64,000 nucleotides of DNA, from contig OZ316891.1 of NCBI GenBank assembly GCA_973895155.1, positions 20,646,001 through 20,710,000 on the forward strand, given 5' to 3'. Below are positions 52,766 through 64,000 of this stretch, piece by piece. Within the stretch, counting starts at the first letter, position 1. The number at the start of each line of letters is the position of its first letter. Below the pieces are notes generated by a model that was given only the letters and a program-made list of their open reading frames with translations, had not been told where the DNA came from and did not search any database. The DNA is from Marsupella aquatica (lineage: Eukaryota > Marchantiophyta). Both the position numbers and the translations under genes were made by a program.

Positions 52766-54332
52766 GTTCACCTCAGGCTGCAAAGATGCACACTAGTTTG
52801 GAATTGAGAGGTTATTACCTGAGGGTGCAAAAGATGGACACTACTTTGGAATTGAGCAGGTTATTACTTGAGAGTGCAAGTATGCACACTACTTGGGAAT
52901 TGGGCAGGTTATTACTTGAGAGTGCAAAAGATGCATACTACTTTGGAATTGGGCAGGTTATTACTTGAGAGTGCACAGATGCATACTACTTTGGAATTGG
53001 GCAGGTTATTACTTGAGAGTGCAAAGATGCAGACTACTTTGGAATTGAGCAGCTTATTATTACTTGCGAGTGCAAAAGATGCACACTACTTTGGAATTGA
53101 GTAGGTTATTACTTGAGAGTGCAACATGGGGGCAATGGAGAACAAGAGCTTGAATATCTTCAATTCTGAGTTGATTATTCTGGCTTGAGTTCACCTTAGG
53201 TTGCAAAGATGCAGAGTACTTTGGAATTGAGCAGGATATTACTTGAGAGTTCAAATATGCACACTACTTTGGAATTGAGCAGGTTATTACTTGAGAGTGC
53301 AAATATGCACACTACTTTGGAATTGGGCAGGTGATTACTTGAGAGTGCAAAAGATGCAGACTACTTTGGAATTGGGCAGGTTATTACTTGAGAGTGCAAA
53401 GATGCAGACTACTTTGAAATTGAGCAGGTTATTACTTGAGAGTGCAAAGATGCAGACTACTTTGGAATTGAGCAGCTTATTACTTGAGAGTGCAAAGATG
53501 TAGACTACTTTGGAATTGAGCAGCTTATTGTTACTTGAGAGTGCAAAAGATGCACACTACTTTGGAATTGAGTAGGTTATTACTTGAGAGTGCAACATGG
53601 GGGCAATGGAGAACAATAGTTTGAATATCTTCAATTCTGAGTTGATTCTGGCTTGAGTTCACCCAGGCTGCAAATATGCAGACTAGTTTGGAATTGAGCA
53701 GGTTATTACCTGAGAGTGCAAAGATGCACACTACTTTGGAATTGAGCAGGTTATTACTTGAGAGTACAAAGATGCACACTACTTTGGAATTGAGCAGCTT
53801 ATTATTACTTGCGAGTGCAAAGATGCACACTACTTTGGAATGGAGCAGGTTATTACTTGAGAGTGCACAGATGCACACTACTTTGGAATTGGGCAGGTTA
53901 ATATTACTTGAGAGTGCAAAGATGCACACTAGTTTGGAATCAAGCAGGTTATTACTTGAGAGTGCAAAAGATGCACACTACTTTGGAATTGGGCAGATTA
54001 TTACTTGAGAGTGCAAAGATGCACACTACTTTGGAATGGAGCAGGTTATTACTTGAGAGTGCAAAGATGCACACTACTTTTGAATTGGGCAGGTTAATAT
54101 TACTTGAGAGTGCAAAGATGCACACTACTTTGGAATCAAGAGCTTGAATATCTTCAATTCTGAGCTGATTCCGACTTGAATTCACCTCAGGTTGCAAAGA
54201 TGCAGACTACTTTGGAATTGAACAGGTTATTACTTGAGAGTGATAAGATTCACACTACTTTGGAATTGAACAGGTTATTACTTGAGAGTGCAAAGATTCA
54301 CACTACTTTGGAATTGAGCAGGTTATTGGCAC
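52766..54332. repeat. 48-base minisatellite with embedded aminopeptidase fragments
   Basis: The unit GCAAAGATGCACACTACTTT plus GGAATTGAGCAGGTTATTAC plus TTGAGAGT occurs about 28 times, sometimes with one extra A. A longer segment containing ATGGGGGCAATGGAGAACAA (codons of the GAMEN motif) and CTTCAATTCTGAGTTGATT recurs at about 53,122, 53,593 and, shortened, 54,137, giving a higher-order period near 470 bases. Both strands read as 16-residue repeats (TTLELSRLLLESAKMH forward; FALSSNNLLNSKVVCI reverse), broken where the extra A occurs. Confidence 0.95.
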
Positions 54333-54354
54333 AAGTACTCTCACCTAAAGTCTG

Positions 54355-54905
54355 TAAAGAAGCAAACTTACTTGCATGTAAGGATTTCAAAAGGTCTCTC
54401 TTATATTCATATGTCATGCCCAGAATATTAAGCTAGTTAACTTTTTGGGGGGACTATGTTAAATGAGGATGGTCTGGGCACAGGTTACTAAGGTGTAATC
54501 CTATGACCAGAAAGGAAGGAAGAGCTCACTGACGGAAGCCGGGAAGCTTTTTTGAGCAATTTGGGAACAGGGTTCAGTCTAAAACCCCAACCCATGCAAT
54601 CCTTATGATTGTAAATACAGTCTGAAAAGAGTTAACTAACCTAATTTTCTGGGCATGACATTATGAATTTAGGAGAGGTTTCATGAAATCCTTACACACT
54701 GGTAAGTTTGGTTCCATACAAACTTTATGTACCACGAGGATGGGCATAAGGACTGCTTGTATTGAATTTCTAGATTAAACCTTGTTCCCAAATTGCTTAG
54801 AAAAGCTTCCAGTTTCCCACCGGTCAACTTTTCTTCACTTTATGGTGATAGGATTATGGCCTAGTTGCCCTATGCCAAGACCATCCTTAACCTATACAAT
54901 TGAAC
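54355..54905. mobile_element. Two-module inverted arrangement A-B-A'-B'
   Basis: Module A (54,360-54,450; TTGCATGTAAGGATTTC, ATGTCATGCCCAGAA, TAGTTAAC) and module B (54,460-54,590; GGATGGTCTGGGCA, AATCCTATGACCAGAAAGG, GAAGCTTTTTTGAGCAATTT) reappear as inverse complements: A' at 54,610-54,710 and B' at 54,770-54,900. The order is A-B-A'-B', not a simple A-B-B'-A' hairpin. A third B copy is at 985-1,095. Confidence 0.75.
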
Positions 54906-57600
54906 ACGGAACACAGTGACATGCAGGGATTGGTTTCACTTGAGTCTGAAAGAAGGGTTCACTATCTTCAAAGCTCTGATTAAGAACTCTATTTTGACAT
55001 AGGGGGCCGAATTGTGAAGAAATAGATTCGGAAGACACGGTGAAAGCAACGCCTCTAGAGTTCACGACCTAGTTCACCAATTCCCAGCAACTCAGCCCAA
55101 AACCCTGTCTTAGAAGTGAGGGGATAGACTCCATTTTTAGAGCACATCAAGTGAAAGTGTGCCCTCATTAGGGCGTCTTGAACCTTGAAGCTCACAAAAA
55201 ACAAAATGGTCCAAAAACTACCAGTTTTGGTCTCAAGTTTGGAGTGTACAGGCATTGTTTTTGTCTGCCACTTTGTTCCAAGAATGTGCCATTGACTGCG
55301 ATCAGATGCAGAAAGAAGAGATTTGAGATGCCCTATTGCAACACTCTTTTTGATGTCATTCTGTCACATGACCCAAAGAGCCGCAAATTTTTGTTTTCCT
55401 TGACTAAATTTTTGTGTTTGTTTTGATTGCAGTTTTATTGAAGTCAAAGCCAGGATGAGCGGATCTTGTGAGCCTTGCACCCACCATGGGCAGCGACATC
55501 TTTTACACCCTCCACTCGCACAACCTATTGTCTAAACCCATACAACCACCATAGACAATGATACCTTTTTACACCTTCACTTGTCGATATACTTGGATAA
55601 GCTGCTACGAATAATCCTCCTCCACCGAAAGGTTTTCAAAGTGAAATTGAAGAGAATTTTAGGCTCATTGAGCTGCATGACAAAATCTTGCAAGGCCTCA
55701 ATTTGACAAGATGCCACAAGTTTCCCTTGACAGTGCAATTCTCCCAGGGTCCTAACTTAATATTTACTTCTTGCCAATCACGCACAAATAAGTATAATGT
55801 CTTTATTAGGCTGAGGGGAGACTTTTAGATATAAAAGCATTTGGGCTTTTAAAATCCAATTTTAATAATTAAAATAAAAGATAGGATTTTGAATCCAATG
55901 TTGGGAAATTGGTGAATTTCCAAAAAGATAGGGGCTAAAAATGGTAAAAAAATCTTCTAATTTGTTAGGGTGTTTATTACCTAGAAATGTTCTGCATGAT
56001 ATGAAACCCCCCAGACTGAGCCCCCCTACATATATACACACAACACATGGCCTCACTCATGGCAGAATATAATAGCTACACATGACACCACTTAAATTGG
56101 TACACTATCTATTTGGAAGTATTTAAAATGTAAACTGACTTACAATAAGCGAAACAAATTTCAACCTCATCAGATTAAACTGTCTATTTGAGTTTGAGTG
56201 AAAGAGTGTGAGAGAGTTTACACAAGCCCCACATACAATAATGCAATGCCAGTGGGGGTACTCTGCCCCAAACCTTTGCTTCAAAAATGTTTCTGACATT
56301 TTTTCATATGCTAATAAATACATATAACAAATATTACAATAACTTGGTGTTTGTTTTTATGGAAGAACAAGAACAACATGATATCATGATTTTTGGTGTT
56401 TTTTGATTAATCTTAGAATGAAACTCAACATCTTTAAAAAAAATTCTAAATAAAATACACAACAAACAATCAATAGAATGAAAGAAAAATGGCATTTGCT
56501 GTATAGGAAATATTTAGAGCTTTTGGAAATATGGTTTAGTGATCTTTGAAGTCCATCACAATGTCTTGAGAAAAAATAATGACATTATTGTTAAGTTAAA
56601 GACAACCTTGCCATAACTACTCTCTAAATTTTATCATAAATTATGTTTCAAAATTGTTTGTGCTCACAAAAAATCCAAGTCAGATGTGTTCCATATTGTG
56701 AATATGGTAGTGGGTTCTGAAAATGCTGAGTCCAACATGTTTTCTTTATCAGCAGTTCCAAACAAAAGTTAGTGCACATGCAACATATCACTATGGTATT
56801 TCAAATAGGACTTTAAATTTGTGAATTAAGATTGTTGTTACTTCTTAATTATTGATTTGTCTTCATTCTTTACATGCAAAACATATCTCCCAAGATAGGT
56901 CATTCTGAATGTAAACTCATGAATTGACAACAAATGTTGAAGTATAAATTAGGCACCGACCAATGGATCTTCCAATACAAACTGCAGGCAAATTGTATTC
57001 TTATGGAACTTATTTCCTATGGCAATTGCACATAAATTGTCATACAAGGAGGGGCCGATAAACACTTTAGTACAAGTAAACAATTCTCAAGGTCCAAAAG
57101 TCTTCCTTGCAGATTTTATTACAAGCACACAAACTAAACTCAAGGTAAGGAGTTGCAATAACTATCCAATCTATCTCAAAATGAGATCAATAGTAAATAA
57201 ATAAAGAAAAATTGCCCAATGGCTAAAGAAAATGAAAAAACACACATTTTCATCTTCTAAAATTAAACTAAATACTCAAAATAGGGGTGATGTCTTTGAC
57301 TAAAAGTATTCAAGGATAAAAACTATACTCCTGAAACCTATAGAAACCTGAGCTAACTATACTTGCCTTTGGTACTTTAAGTGCAATTTGCCATAGAGTA
57401 AATTGATGTGAAGTCTATGACTTCTCAGTTAAGGGTAGTCAAAGTTGTCATAAGTTTGATGTCCTTGATGTCTATAGGTAGGAATGTCAAAGACGCCAAG
57501 TGCATTAATTTTGGTCTTTACGCTCATTTTCATCTTGTAACTTGTTTAGTATCACCAACTAACTTATACATAACTAAAAAAATTGTTTTTGATGGTTCAA
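54906..57600. other. AT-rich intergenic, no gene recognised
   Basis: Open frames of 60-80 codons at 55,055-55,426 and 57,019-57,204 show no known motif. 55,485-55,570 has two copies of a phrase ACCACCAT-G-CAGCGACATC/ACAATGATACC followed by TTTTACACC. From 56,300 the A+T content is very high. Confidence 0.5.
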
Positions 57601-57604
57601 ACTT

Positions 57605-57800
57605 AATTACGGACCCCCATGAGAGGTCTCTTGCAAATTCCCTGCCACGAGGTTGCACCACATCATCACAACCAGCCACAAACAGGAATGATCATACTTT
57701 TAACAATACCAAACGTGCACATTCCTGTTTGTGGCAAAAGCAATGTAATTTTTGGGGCGCCATGCCGTAAATATTGAATGTAAAAAAAACCAAAATACAA
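57605..57800. mobile_element. Decayed element with 16-base internal inverted repeat
   Basis: GCCACAAACAGGAATG (57,675-57,690) is perfectly inverted at 57,720-57,735 (CATTCCTGTTTGTGGC), with a 29-base loop. The flanks (GACCCCCATGAGAGGTC ... TTTTTGGGGCGCCATGCCGTAAA) match 30,950-31,140, where the hairpin is not conserved. Confidence 0.65.
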
Positions 57801-57959
57801 AGGGAGATATGTCATTTAGTAAAATAAAGTTACCATTTTGATGTTTGTCAAAGATATATCAGTGTTTTATATCAAAATGCTTGTATTTTTGAATTGTTTG
57901 CAAGCTTGAAAAAACCAACCAATAGAAATGTACATTGTTAAAACCCCTTTGGCTTCACA

Positions 57960-58460
57960 TTGTAAAACTAAATAATCAATCTCCTTAGTACTTGATAAAA
58001 TCTGTCAATGTTTGAGTCATTGGAAAACTCAAGATCAAGATTTAGAAACTCGTGACCTCTTTAGTATTGTCTTGATAAAATCTCTCAATGTCACACTCAT
58101 TGGAAAACTAAAGTAAAACTAAAAACTCATCATCTCCTTAGTACTTGACAAAATCTATCAATGTTAGGTTCATTGGAAAGCTAGAGAAATTCAGATACTC
58201 ATGATCTCTGTAATTCTTGACAAATAATCTCAATGTCACACATTAGAAAGCTAGAGAGATTGAAAACCTCATGATCTCTTTAGTAACGTGAAAAAATCTG
58301 ACGTAAAATTTGTCAATGTCGGACTCAATCATGTTGGAAAGCTAAAAGAATTCATGGACTCATGATTAATATTTCTTATACTCACTCATTGGAAAGGCAA
58401 AGAAATTCAAAAACTCATTTGGAACTTGATAAAATTTGTGAATCTGAGGCTCATTGGAAA
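57960..58460. repeat. Degenerate tandem repeat of about 80-90 bases, six copies
   Basis: Units around CTCCTTAGTACTTGATAAAA, TCTGTCAATGT, CTCATTGGAAAGCTA and AACTCATGATCTC repeat from about 57,975 to 58,455. The copies differ widely, suggesting an old array. Confidence 0.8.
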
Positions 58461-61400
58461 CCCTTTTCTCGATTAAGAGATATCACAATCTCATCACCGT
58501 CACAAACTTAGCCGTTGAAAATTGATTTCTTTGATTACGTCGCCATCCCTTGTCCACAATGCTTGCTTCCCGGCTTGAATTGTTTGCATTCCTCTAGTCT
58601 TCAACTGAAGCTCACTCTGAACACAGGTTGACACCAAATGCAGCCTCTATGTCAAAGAAACAATCATTCGTCTCCCTCTCACACCATAGCTTTCTTAAAT
58701 AAAAAAAACTACAAATCCTTCATGTGAAGCGATGACTTGTTTGTTTTGTGTGTTCTTCCCATTGAATCGACAAGCGCTCTTTTGCCAATAGCTAAGTGTT
58801 GTCCTCCGGGCTGTCTTGTGGCGATAATGCTCAATGTAACTCACAAACGATCAATCATGAATGATAGAAACACAATTTGTCTAATGTGTAAGCAAAAACC
58901 GTCAAAAAACTCAATTCCTCCATATTCAACCTTCCGTTGATAAATCTCCTCTATCTTTTGAGCGTTACTTTTCTTTTGTACGAGCACACACCAAGACCAT
59001 CGGGAGACTCAAAACCATCGATTACCCGGGTGATTACCGCCTTGTTGAAAATTGATTTCACTTCATCAAACACACATTCCTTGGATGAACATGGGGGTCC
59101 ACGGATTAATTTTAGAAGTAACCACTATGTCACACATTTACGTGAAATTTTGACCTAGATGACAGATTTAATAGCAAAAAGCTTTACATGAACACATCTA
59201 TTTTAACTACCCATTTTCATCAACAGACATCATTGACAATCCAATAGACCAAAGCCCGTTTGCCATTCATCAAAAATCCCTTGCATAAGGCATTGCCACA
59301 TCTTCTCAAGAGTTTTCAAAGCCCCGTTCAAAGCTAGAAACTAAAGATTCATGTACCTCTTGCAGTGTAGATGTGTCCCTATTAAATGCCAACTTTGCCT
59401 CTCAATTACCGGTCTTTAAATTCTCCTTTTACTTTACCAATCAAAATATTAATCACCCATTCAACTAATGGTTGAACGTACTCCTTTCTCTCTCTTTCCA
59501 AGTGTACGACATCAATCAATTTCTCATCAATGTCCACATCTTCCTTCCATTTCTATGGCAGTGTGGACTTTGCCAAGACTAATCTTTTACGATACACAAT
59601 TTTGATGAATCTGCATCACTCTTTGTAGGTGTAGATGCACATTGGAATGTTTTCCTCTCTTAGTCTTTGAGTATTAAGTGTGATCCCAATGCACAGATCC
59701 ACAGTTTAATCGGCTAGAGCTTGATTAAAGGATAGGAAGTGCTCTTCCCACTTTCAACAATCATTCATTCTTCAAGAATTGTGACCCTTGTTCAGTCCAA
59801 TTGTCTCTGCCATCAATCCACCAATTTAGTGATCAATCCTTTTGCACGTTGTAGAGTAGTTTGCAAGATGATATCCACAACAGGAATGTCAATTCCAGGA
59901 TTACTCCCTTATGGTGGAAGTGTATTATGAGCAGTGTCACATTCAAAGCACACAATCTCCAACTAAACTAGTCTCTTCATGAGTTGCTTATTTTGCTTAA
60001 TTCTCAAGGCAACGTTCCCTAGAGTACTTACTTGGAGTGAGTTCACATGCGTACATCCATGAGGCCAGCAATTGACCAACTTAACTCTTCAATTTTTGCT
60101 TCATTTCTAGTGGAAACTGACATTGCAATAACCAAAATCCATTCTATGTGTCTCCTTTCTCAATTTGAGTCACTCAATCCTATCCTTCTCTCAAGAAAAT
60201 TTTCAGTCTCTATGTTCAATCATCACAATCTCTGCTCTCAACATTCAATTTTACTCATACGATCAATGTCTCTTATTCAGCTGCTCAAGCATGCACAAGG
60301 CTTACACTTGATATTACTACTAATAGTAAAAATAACTATTTGTCTCTTTACTTCCTTAACAAAAGGTACTCACATGCAGGTAGTGCATATTACAAATTCA
60401 CTACTTGTCTTCAGGAGAGCACGACTGTGCCTCTCAATCCAGATTTTCATTCATGAAGTGCCACTAAGCTCTGTGTTTGGTTCCCACTAAATATCACTCC
60501 ATTGTGAAACCCCGTATGAAACCTTTGCACGAGTACTCGACGGTTTCCTAGGTTAGAACCTAACTATTCCGACTCTAACCAAAAACCACTAGTTGCAAGA
60601 TTAACTATTTTCTCCAAAACCTGGCCGTTATAACTACTACTTACGGTTATTGAACTACATACTTTTGCAAATTGCCGGGGTTGGCTGATGAAAGTGAGGC
60701 TTGGTTGTTGGGATTGCCTATAACTAGGTCCTTTATGTCTGAAATCAACTTCTAGTTATCTTCCGGGTCTTTGGTCTCATTGGGTTTTGATTATTGATTA
60801 CTTGCTCTGCTGCAACGAATTGCCATTGAATTTGTTGTTTGCTGCCAATTTCTCAATGAAGTACCAATTTCCATTTTTTTGACATGATTCTCCTGTAAAA
60901 TTCTTCTATGGTTCTCCTTCTCCGCTCATCCTAAATAGCTGCCGCCCGGCGTTATCACATACTTGGGCAATTTCTTTCTTTGACACAAATAGCAAACAAG
61001 AACGTGCACATTCCTTCCCCGATCTACTTGCACACAAAAGTGTTCCAATTTTGGCCACAAGGATTTCTTTGTTGTATCCCTATCCGCTTATTCTGTCTTG
61101 CCATTGTTCCTAAGGTGCAGCTCCTACCATCTTCTAACCTATATTATCACATCCTTAGTTACAAAATCTGATACCTTCTCTTCCCCATATATAGCAAGGA
61201 TGGTCAATTCCTGGACCTTAACTTCCAAGCCATTACAAAAAGTTGGGGATTGAGTCTTCCTGACTTCCGCCTAGTTCTATCCCTAATACCTTGCTACTTA
61301 ACTTAGTGTTTGATGTTCTTCCCTACCCTATCTATATCTACCTGATAATTTTTGTGTTTGTAGCCCCTTCCAAATTAAGTCTCTACTTTAGATGTTGATT

Positions 61401-61760
61401 TTGATTTTTCATATTTTAGCATTTTCTTTCTTATGTTTGTCATTTTTGACCTGGTGGAAGTGGCTTTTACTCTTTCTTTTCTCTTGGGTTTGCTGTCTCT
61501 CTCTTTTTATATTGATTTCTAGTTTCAACCTTGTGTAAGTGGTTCTGAGCCATTTCTCCCTCTTAGATCATGTTCGAACCCTTTTTGCCGATCTTTTCTA
61601 CCTTTTTCTATCCTTCACTAAAATTCTTGTCTTGTATCCCTTTAAAAAATATTCGTTCATATTCAAACCCTTTTGACCGCAAACATTTCTGGCATTACTT
61701 TGTTGACAATTTAAGGTAAAGTACAGCTATTTCTTAAGAATCTGACAGGATTCTGAAGAT
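58461..61760. other. Pyrimidine-rich intergenic, no gene recognised
   Basis: The plus strand is rich in T and C runs. The longest frame, 60,047-60,490 (+, 147 codons), starts with ATG but has no recognisable family and unremarkable context. I leave it as unsupported. No array or hairpin seen. Confidence 0.5.
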
Positions 61761-61764
61761 TTCA

Positions 61765-62280
61765 TACAACCATGCTTTGCATATGGAGAGAAAAATTTAA
61801 AGAGGATGCTTTTGACCCATCCTCCTATAGAGACAAAAAGAAAGAGTGTGGCATGTACAATATTATATCATAGCACGAGGCGAATGCCTGCATGTCAGAG
61901 CATATATTGTCCATAATAAGTGATGTTGTGTGCAAGTGTTGTTTAGCATAAGTGAGATGGCCGGCAGTTGGACATTGCTGGAAGTCACTTAGCAAGTAGG
62001 CCCAACAACTAGAATTCAAGGAGTGTGCAAGACACCGGGAAAGCGACAGGTTGGGCGCAGAAAAGGTGTCCAATGGCACCTTTAGGCCTTGCTTTAGGCC
62101 AATCTCATTGTTAGGAAAAATATTATCACAATCAAATGGTCAGGAAGGCTTATCAGGATGATATTTCATAAGACCATGAGACAGAAAGATAGGGACTTAT
62201 TGTGATGTACAGATTCTTTGCATTTTGGAAAAAAATGTTTACTGGGGATGTTTCTGACACATCATCCTAGGAGTCAGGCA
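61765..62280 (+). repeat. Repeat block with SINE-like copy 2
   Basis: 61,921-62,195 is the second copy of the family at 24,581-24,825. It is bounded by two copies of CTTTGCAT..TGGA, GGATG, TGAC-CATC-TCCTA (61,774-61,830 and 62,217-62,275), about 445 bases apart, so a larger unit is partly duplicated. A further related piece (GTCTGGTATGTAAGATATTA) lies at 62,552. Confidence 0.5.
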
Positions 62281-62702
62281 TTCACTATCCTTTGTTGGGC
62301 CAATTCTGTTGGTTTTAGGGCCTCTAGTCAAATCCCTCTTCATGACCCTCCTGTGCTCTAGTACACCCACATCCCTACCAAACTTCTCAGTTTGTTGAGA
62401 ATAAGGCTTTAGTTCTTTTGTCATTTGGACTCTTGGGCTTTTTGGCTCCTTGGTCTTCCTTGATTTTTCCTTGTTGTTTTTCCACTTTTATTGGGTTTCT
62501 TGTCTTTGTTATGGAGCTGTTTGTTCTTTGGGGGTGTTATATATAAAAAGAGTCTGGTATGTAAGATATTATATATTGTAGTATGTGCCACATCTAAGAA
62601 ACCATGATGTTTACTCTGTCTACCACCAACTCAAGTCTCAGAAACACCATCATCCTCCCTCGTGTTGGACCTTCAACAATATGGGACCTTCAACAATATG
62701 GA

Positions 62703-62763
62703 TCGGCAGGCTAGGAATTAAACCTACTACTATGGTAGTGCTCTACCACTGAGCTACAGGCCC
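62703..62763 (-). tRNA. tRNA-like sequence, degenerate (tRNA pseudogene or SINE head)
   Basis: The minus strand begins GGGCCTGTAGCTCAGTGGTA with a good acceptor/D-arm start and A box (TAGCTCAGTGG). GAGC closes the D stem. The middle ACTACCATAGTAGT folds with a four-base loop instead of the normal seven, so there is no anticodon. AGGTTTAATTCCT is close to the T arm and B box (GGTTCGAATCC), with a stem of only three to four pairs. The 3' end does not pair well with the 5' end. It is 61 bases long, so not a working tRNA; internal Pol III boxes remain plausible. Confidence 0.5.
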
Positions 62764-63669
62764 TTCATGCCTGCACCATCTCTGGAATCTCCTGATGAAA
62801 TGAAACATGAGCTCTCCTAGGCCTCAACATTTGACAAGATGCTTAGATAGACTATCTAAACCTGCACAGACCACTTTGCAACATTTTTCCTATCCAGATA
62901 GCACTTTCCTATCCAGATAGCTCCCCTTTGGATAATACAATTGCTCGGACAATTGGAATCCTGAGGTCAACTTCGTCTAGAACAGATGATCATTCATGAG
63001 CACACCAAGGCCGATCCCCAAATCTGGCCAAACAGTTTTTTTCATGATTATGATCCTGTGTCAGTTACTTCTCCACCGCTTTGACATACTCTATAACTCA
63101 GGATTATACACAGGAGCATACCTTATGCCAATTGGGTACCTCACCAATCGTGCTACTTAGACAGTCGTAGCTTTCTCTCTCAACAACTGTAAGGAATGTG
63201 ACTTTCTGGAAATCCAAAATTTTCCAGAGGATTAATTGTGTCCTTTAGTTACAGATTCCAATCCAGAATCGGGTGCCAATCAACTTCGGCAGAAACATGA
63301 CTTCCTGGACTAACTTCCAATTTTTCCAGATCATAAAGTATTCCTTAAAGTTTCCAAAATGCAGGAGGACTCGGGTGACGATCAAGTTCAGCCAGAGCAG
63401 GACCACGCTAGCTGCAGACCAATCGCTCCTTGAAGCAGTTTAGCTCTCAGAGGAAGCAGTCGCATATGCATGTCTGACCGAGCTACTGATCTAGTTCACA
63501 AGCTGAAGACCAGCTGCGAGCTCAGAGGAAGCTGTACTGGACATAGTACTGTACAGTTGGTATATAATGTCAATGAGGAGATTAGTGGGATCCTCGTTGT
63601 ACTTGCCAGCGAGTATGATTAACATTTTCTCTTGGTAGATTTCGTAAAAGGCAGCACTAATGTTTTTAC
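62764..63669. other. Intergenic, no gene recognised
   Basis: Two phrases recur about 110 bases apart (CCAGATTTTCC/TTCTGGA, GTCAACTTCG, TTCCTTAAAG-type) in 62,940-63,400, suggesting a diverged repeat. The minus-strand frame 63,763-63,491 is partly intron if the exon at 63,670-63,773 is real. Confidence 0.4.
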
Positions 63670-63773
63670 CTGAGTGCCTCATTTTTGGTGTCAGCTCCGA
63701 TGATATCGTAGATTTCAGCACTCTCAATTGTCCAAACGGCAGGGTGAGGTCTTGGAGTGCCATTCAGTTCTTG
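63670..63773 (-). CDS. Possible exon of an unidentified gene at the right edge
   Basis: On the minus strand AATCAG/CAAGAACTG to GCACTCAG/GTAAAA bounds 104 bases, open in one frame: 34 codons including PAVWTIESAEIYDIIGADTK. The composition looks protein-like (balanced charge, alternating hydrophobics), and both splice sites fit. I do not recognise the family. Another short open segment (NEADEQLDTIILSDD, 63,999-63,946) ends at a stop and could belong to a neighbouring gene. Most of the gene would lie beyond the window. Confidence 0.3.
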
Positions 63774-64000
63774 CTGATTTCAGTCTTGCCCAGTGGACAT
63801 CATTCTCCTTTTGCGTTAAAAATCACTTTTACAAACACCAAAAGAGACAGGATACAAACTTGGTTGGGCCACTTGTGGAGGCTCTTACTACCCTCTGCTC
63901 AGTGTCTTGTTGGTATTCATTCCCCAGCCACCTACACTTATTTTAGTTCGACACGTCATCGCTCAGAATGATGGTGTCTAGTTGCTCATCTGCTTCGTTG

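Noticed and set aside
52766-54147. Repeat proteins of 68-132 residues encoded by the 48-base array (16-residue repeats on both strands)
   Set aside because: Frames are broken by the one-base-longer units and by stops, there is no start context, and the array grew from a pseudogene.
60047-60490. 147-codon ATG open frame
   Set aside because: Pyrimidine-rich DNA, no motif, no splice or promoter context.

Overview
The window is nuclear DNA of a land plant, most likely a seed-free one such as a bryophyte or lycophyte (inference). Genes are interrupted by GT-AG introns of about 100-800 bases. The ubiquitin fusion has plant-type Ala57, telobox-like motifs lie upstream of ribosomal protein genes, and a copia element carries the initiator-tRNA-Met primer site typical of plants. 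There is no sign of operons or bacterial organisation. All introns and products below were worked out by eye; no database search was possible.

Layout, left to right. 1-259 (-): first coding part of ribosomal protein SA (uS2), cut by the window edge. 600-6,500: decayed repeats. 6,501-12,053 (-): complete ten-exon FAM91 gene. 12,650-14,985: three different minisatellite arrays. 14,986-16,469 (-): the 5' end of a copia LTR retrotransposon, broken off inside gag by the third array. 18,186-23,460 (-): HslU (ClpY) gene with 13 exons and a mitochondrial-type presequence; its last exon was not found. 23,770-24,550: two more arrays. 27,188-28,260 (-): ubiquitin-ribosomal protein S27a fusion, whose intron consists of tandem copies of its own first exon region. 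28,720-36,700: a 32-base array, a MITE, a GC-rich island and decayed transposon pieces. 37,660-38,510: 22 copies of a 40-base repeat. 39,268-43,857 (+): three-exon gene for a 1,161-residue low-complexity protein of unknown function. 45,450-48,850: further arrays. 49,241-50,380 (-): broken GAPDH gene. 51,674-52,765 (+): broken M1-family aminopeptidase, running into a 1.6-kb array of 48-base repeats that re-uses its coding sequence. 54,355-64,000: AT-rich DNA with inverted and SINE-like repeats and one possible exon at the right edge.

The intact genes are unrelated housekeeping functions: translation (RPSA, RPS27A), organelle protein quality control (HslU) and Golgi/endosome trafficking (FAM91). 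The most unusual property is the number and variety of minisatellites, about a dozen unrelated families in 64 kb. Three of them start exactly where a coding fragment (gag, GAPDH, aminopeptidase) breaks off, and one fills the intron of an intact ribosomal protein gene.
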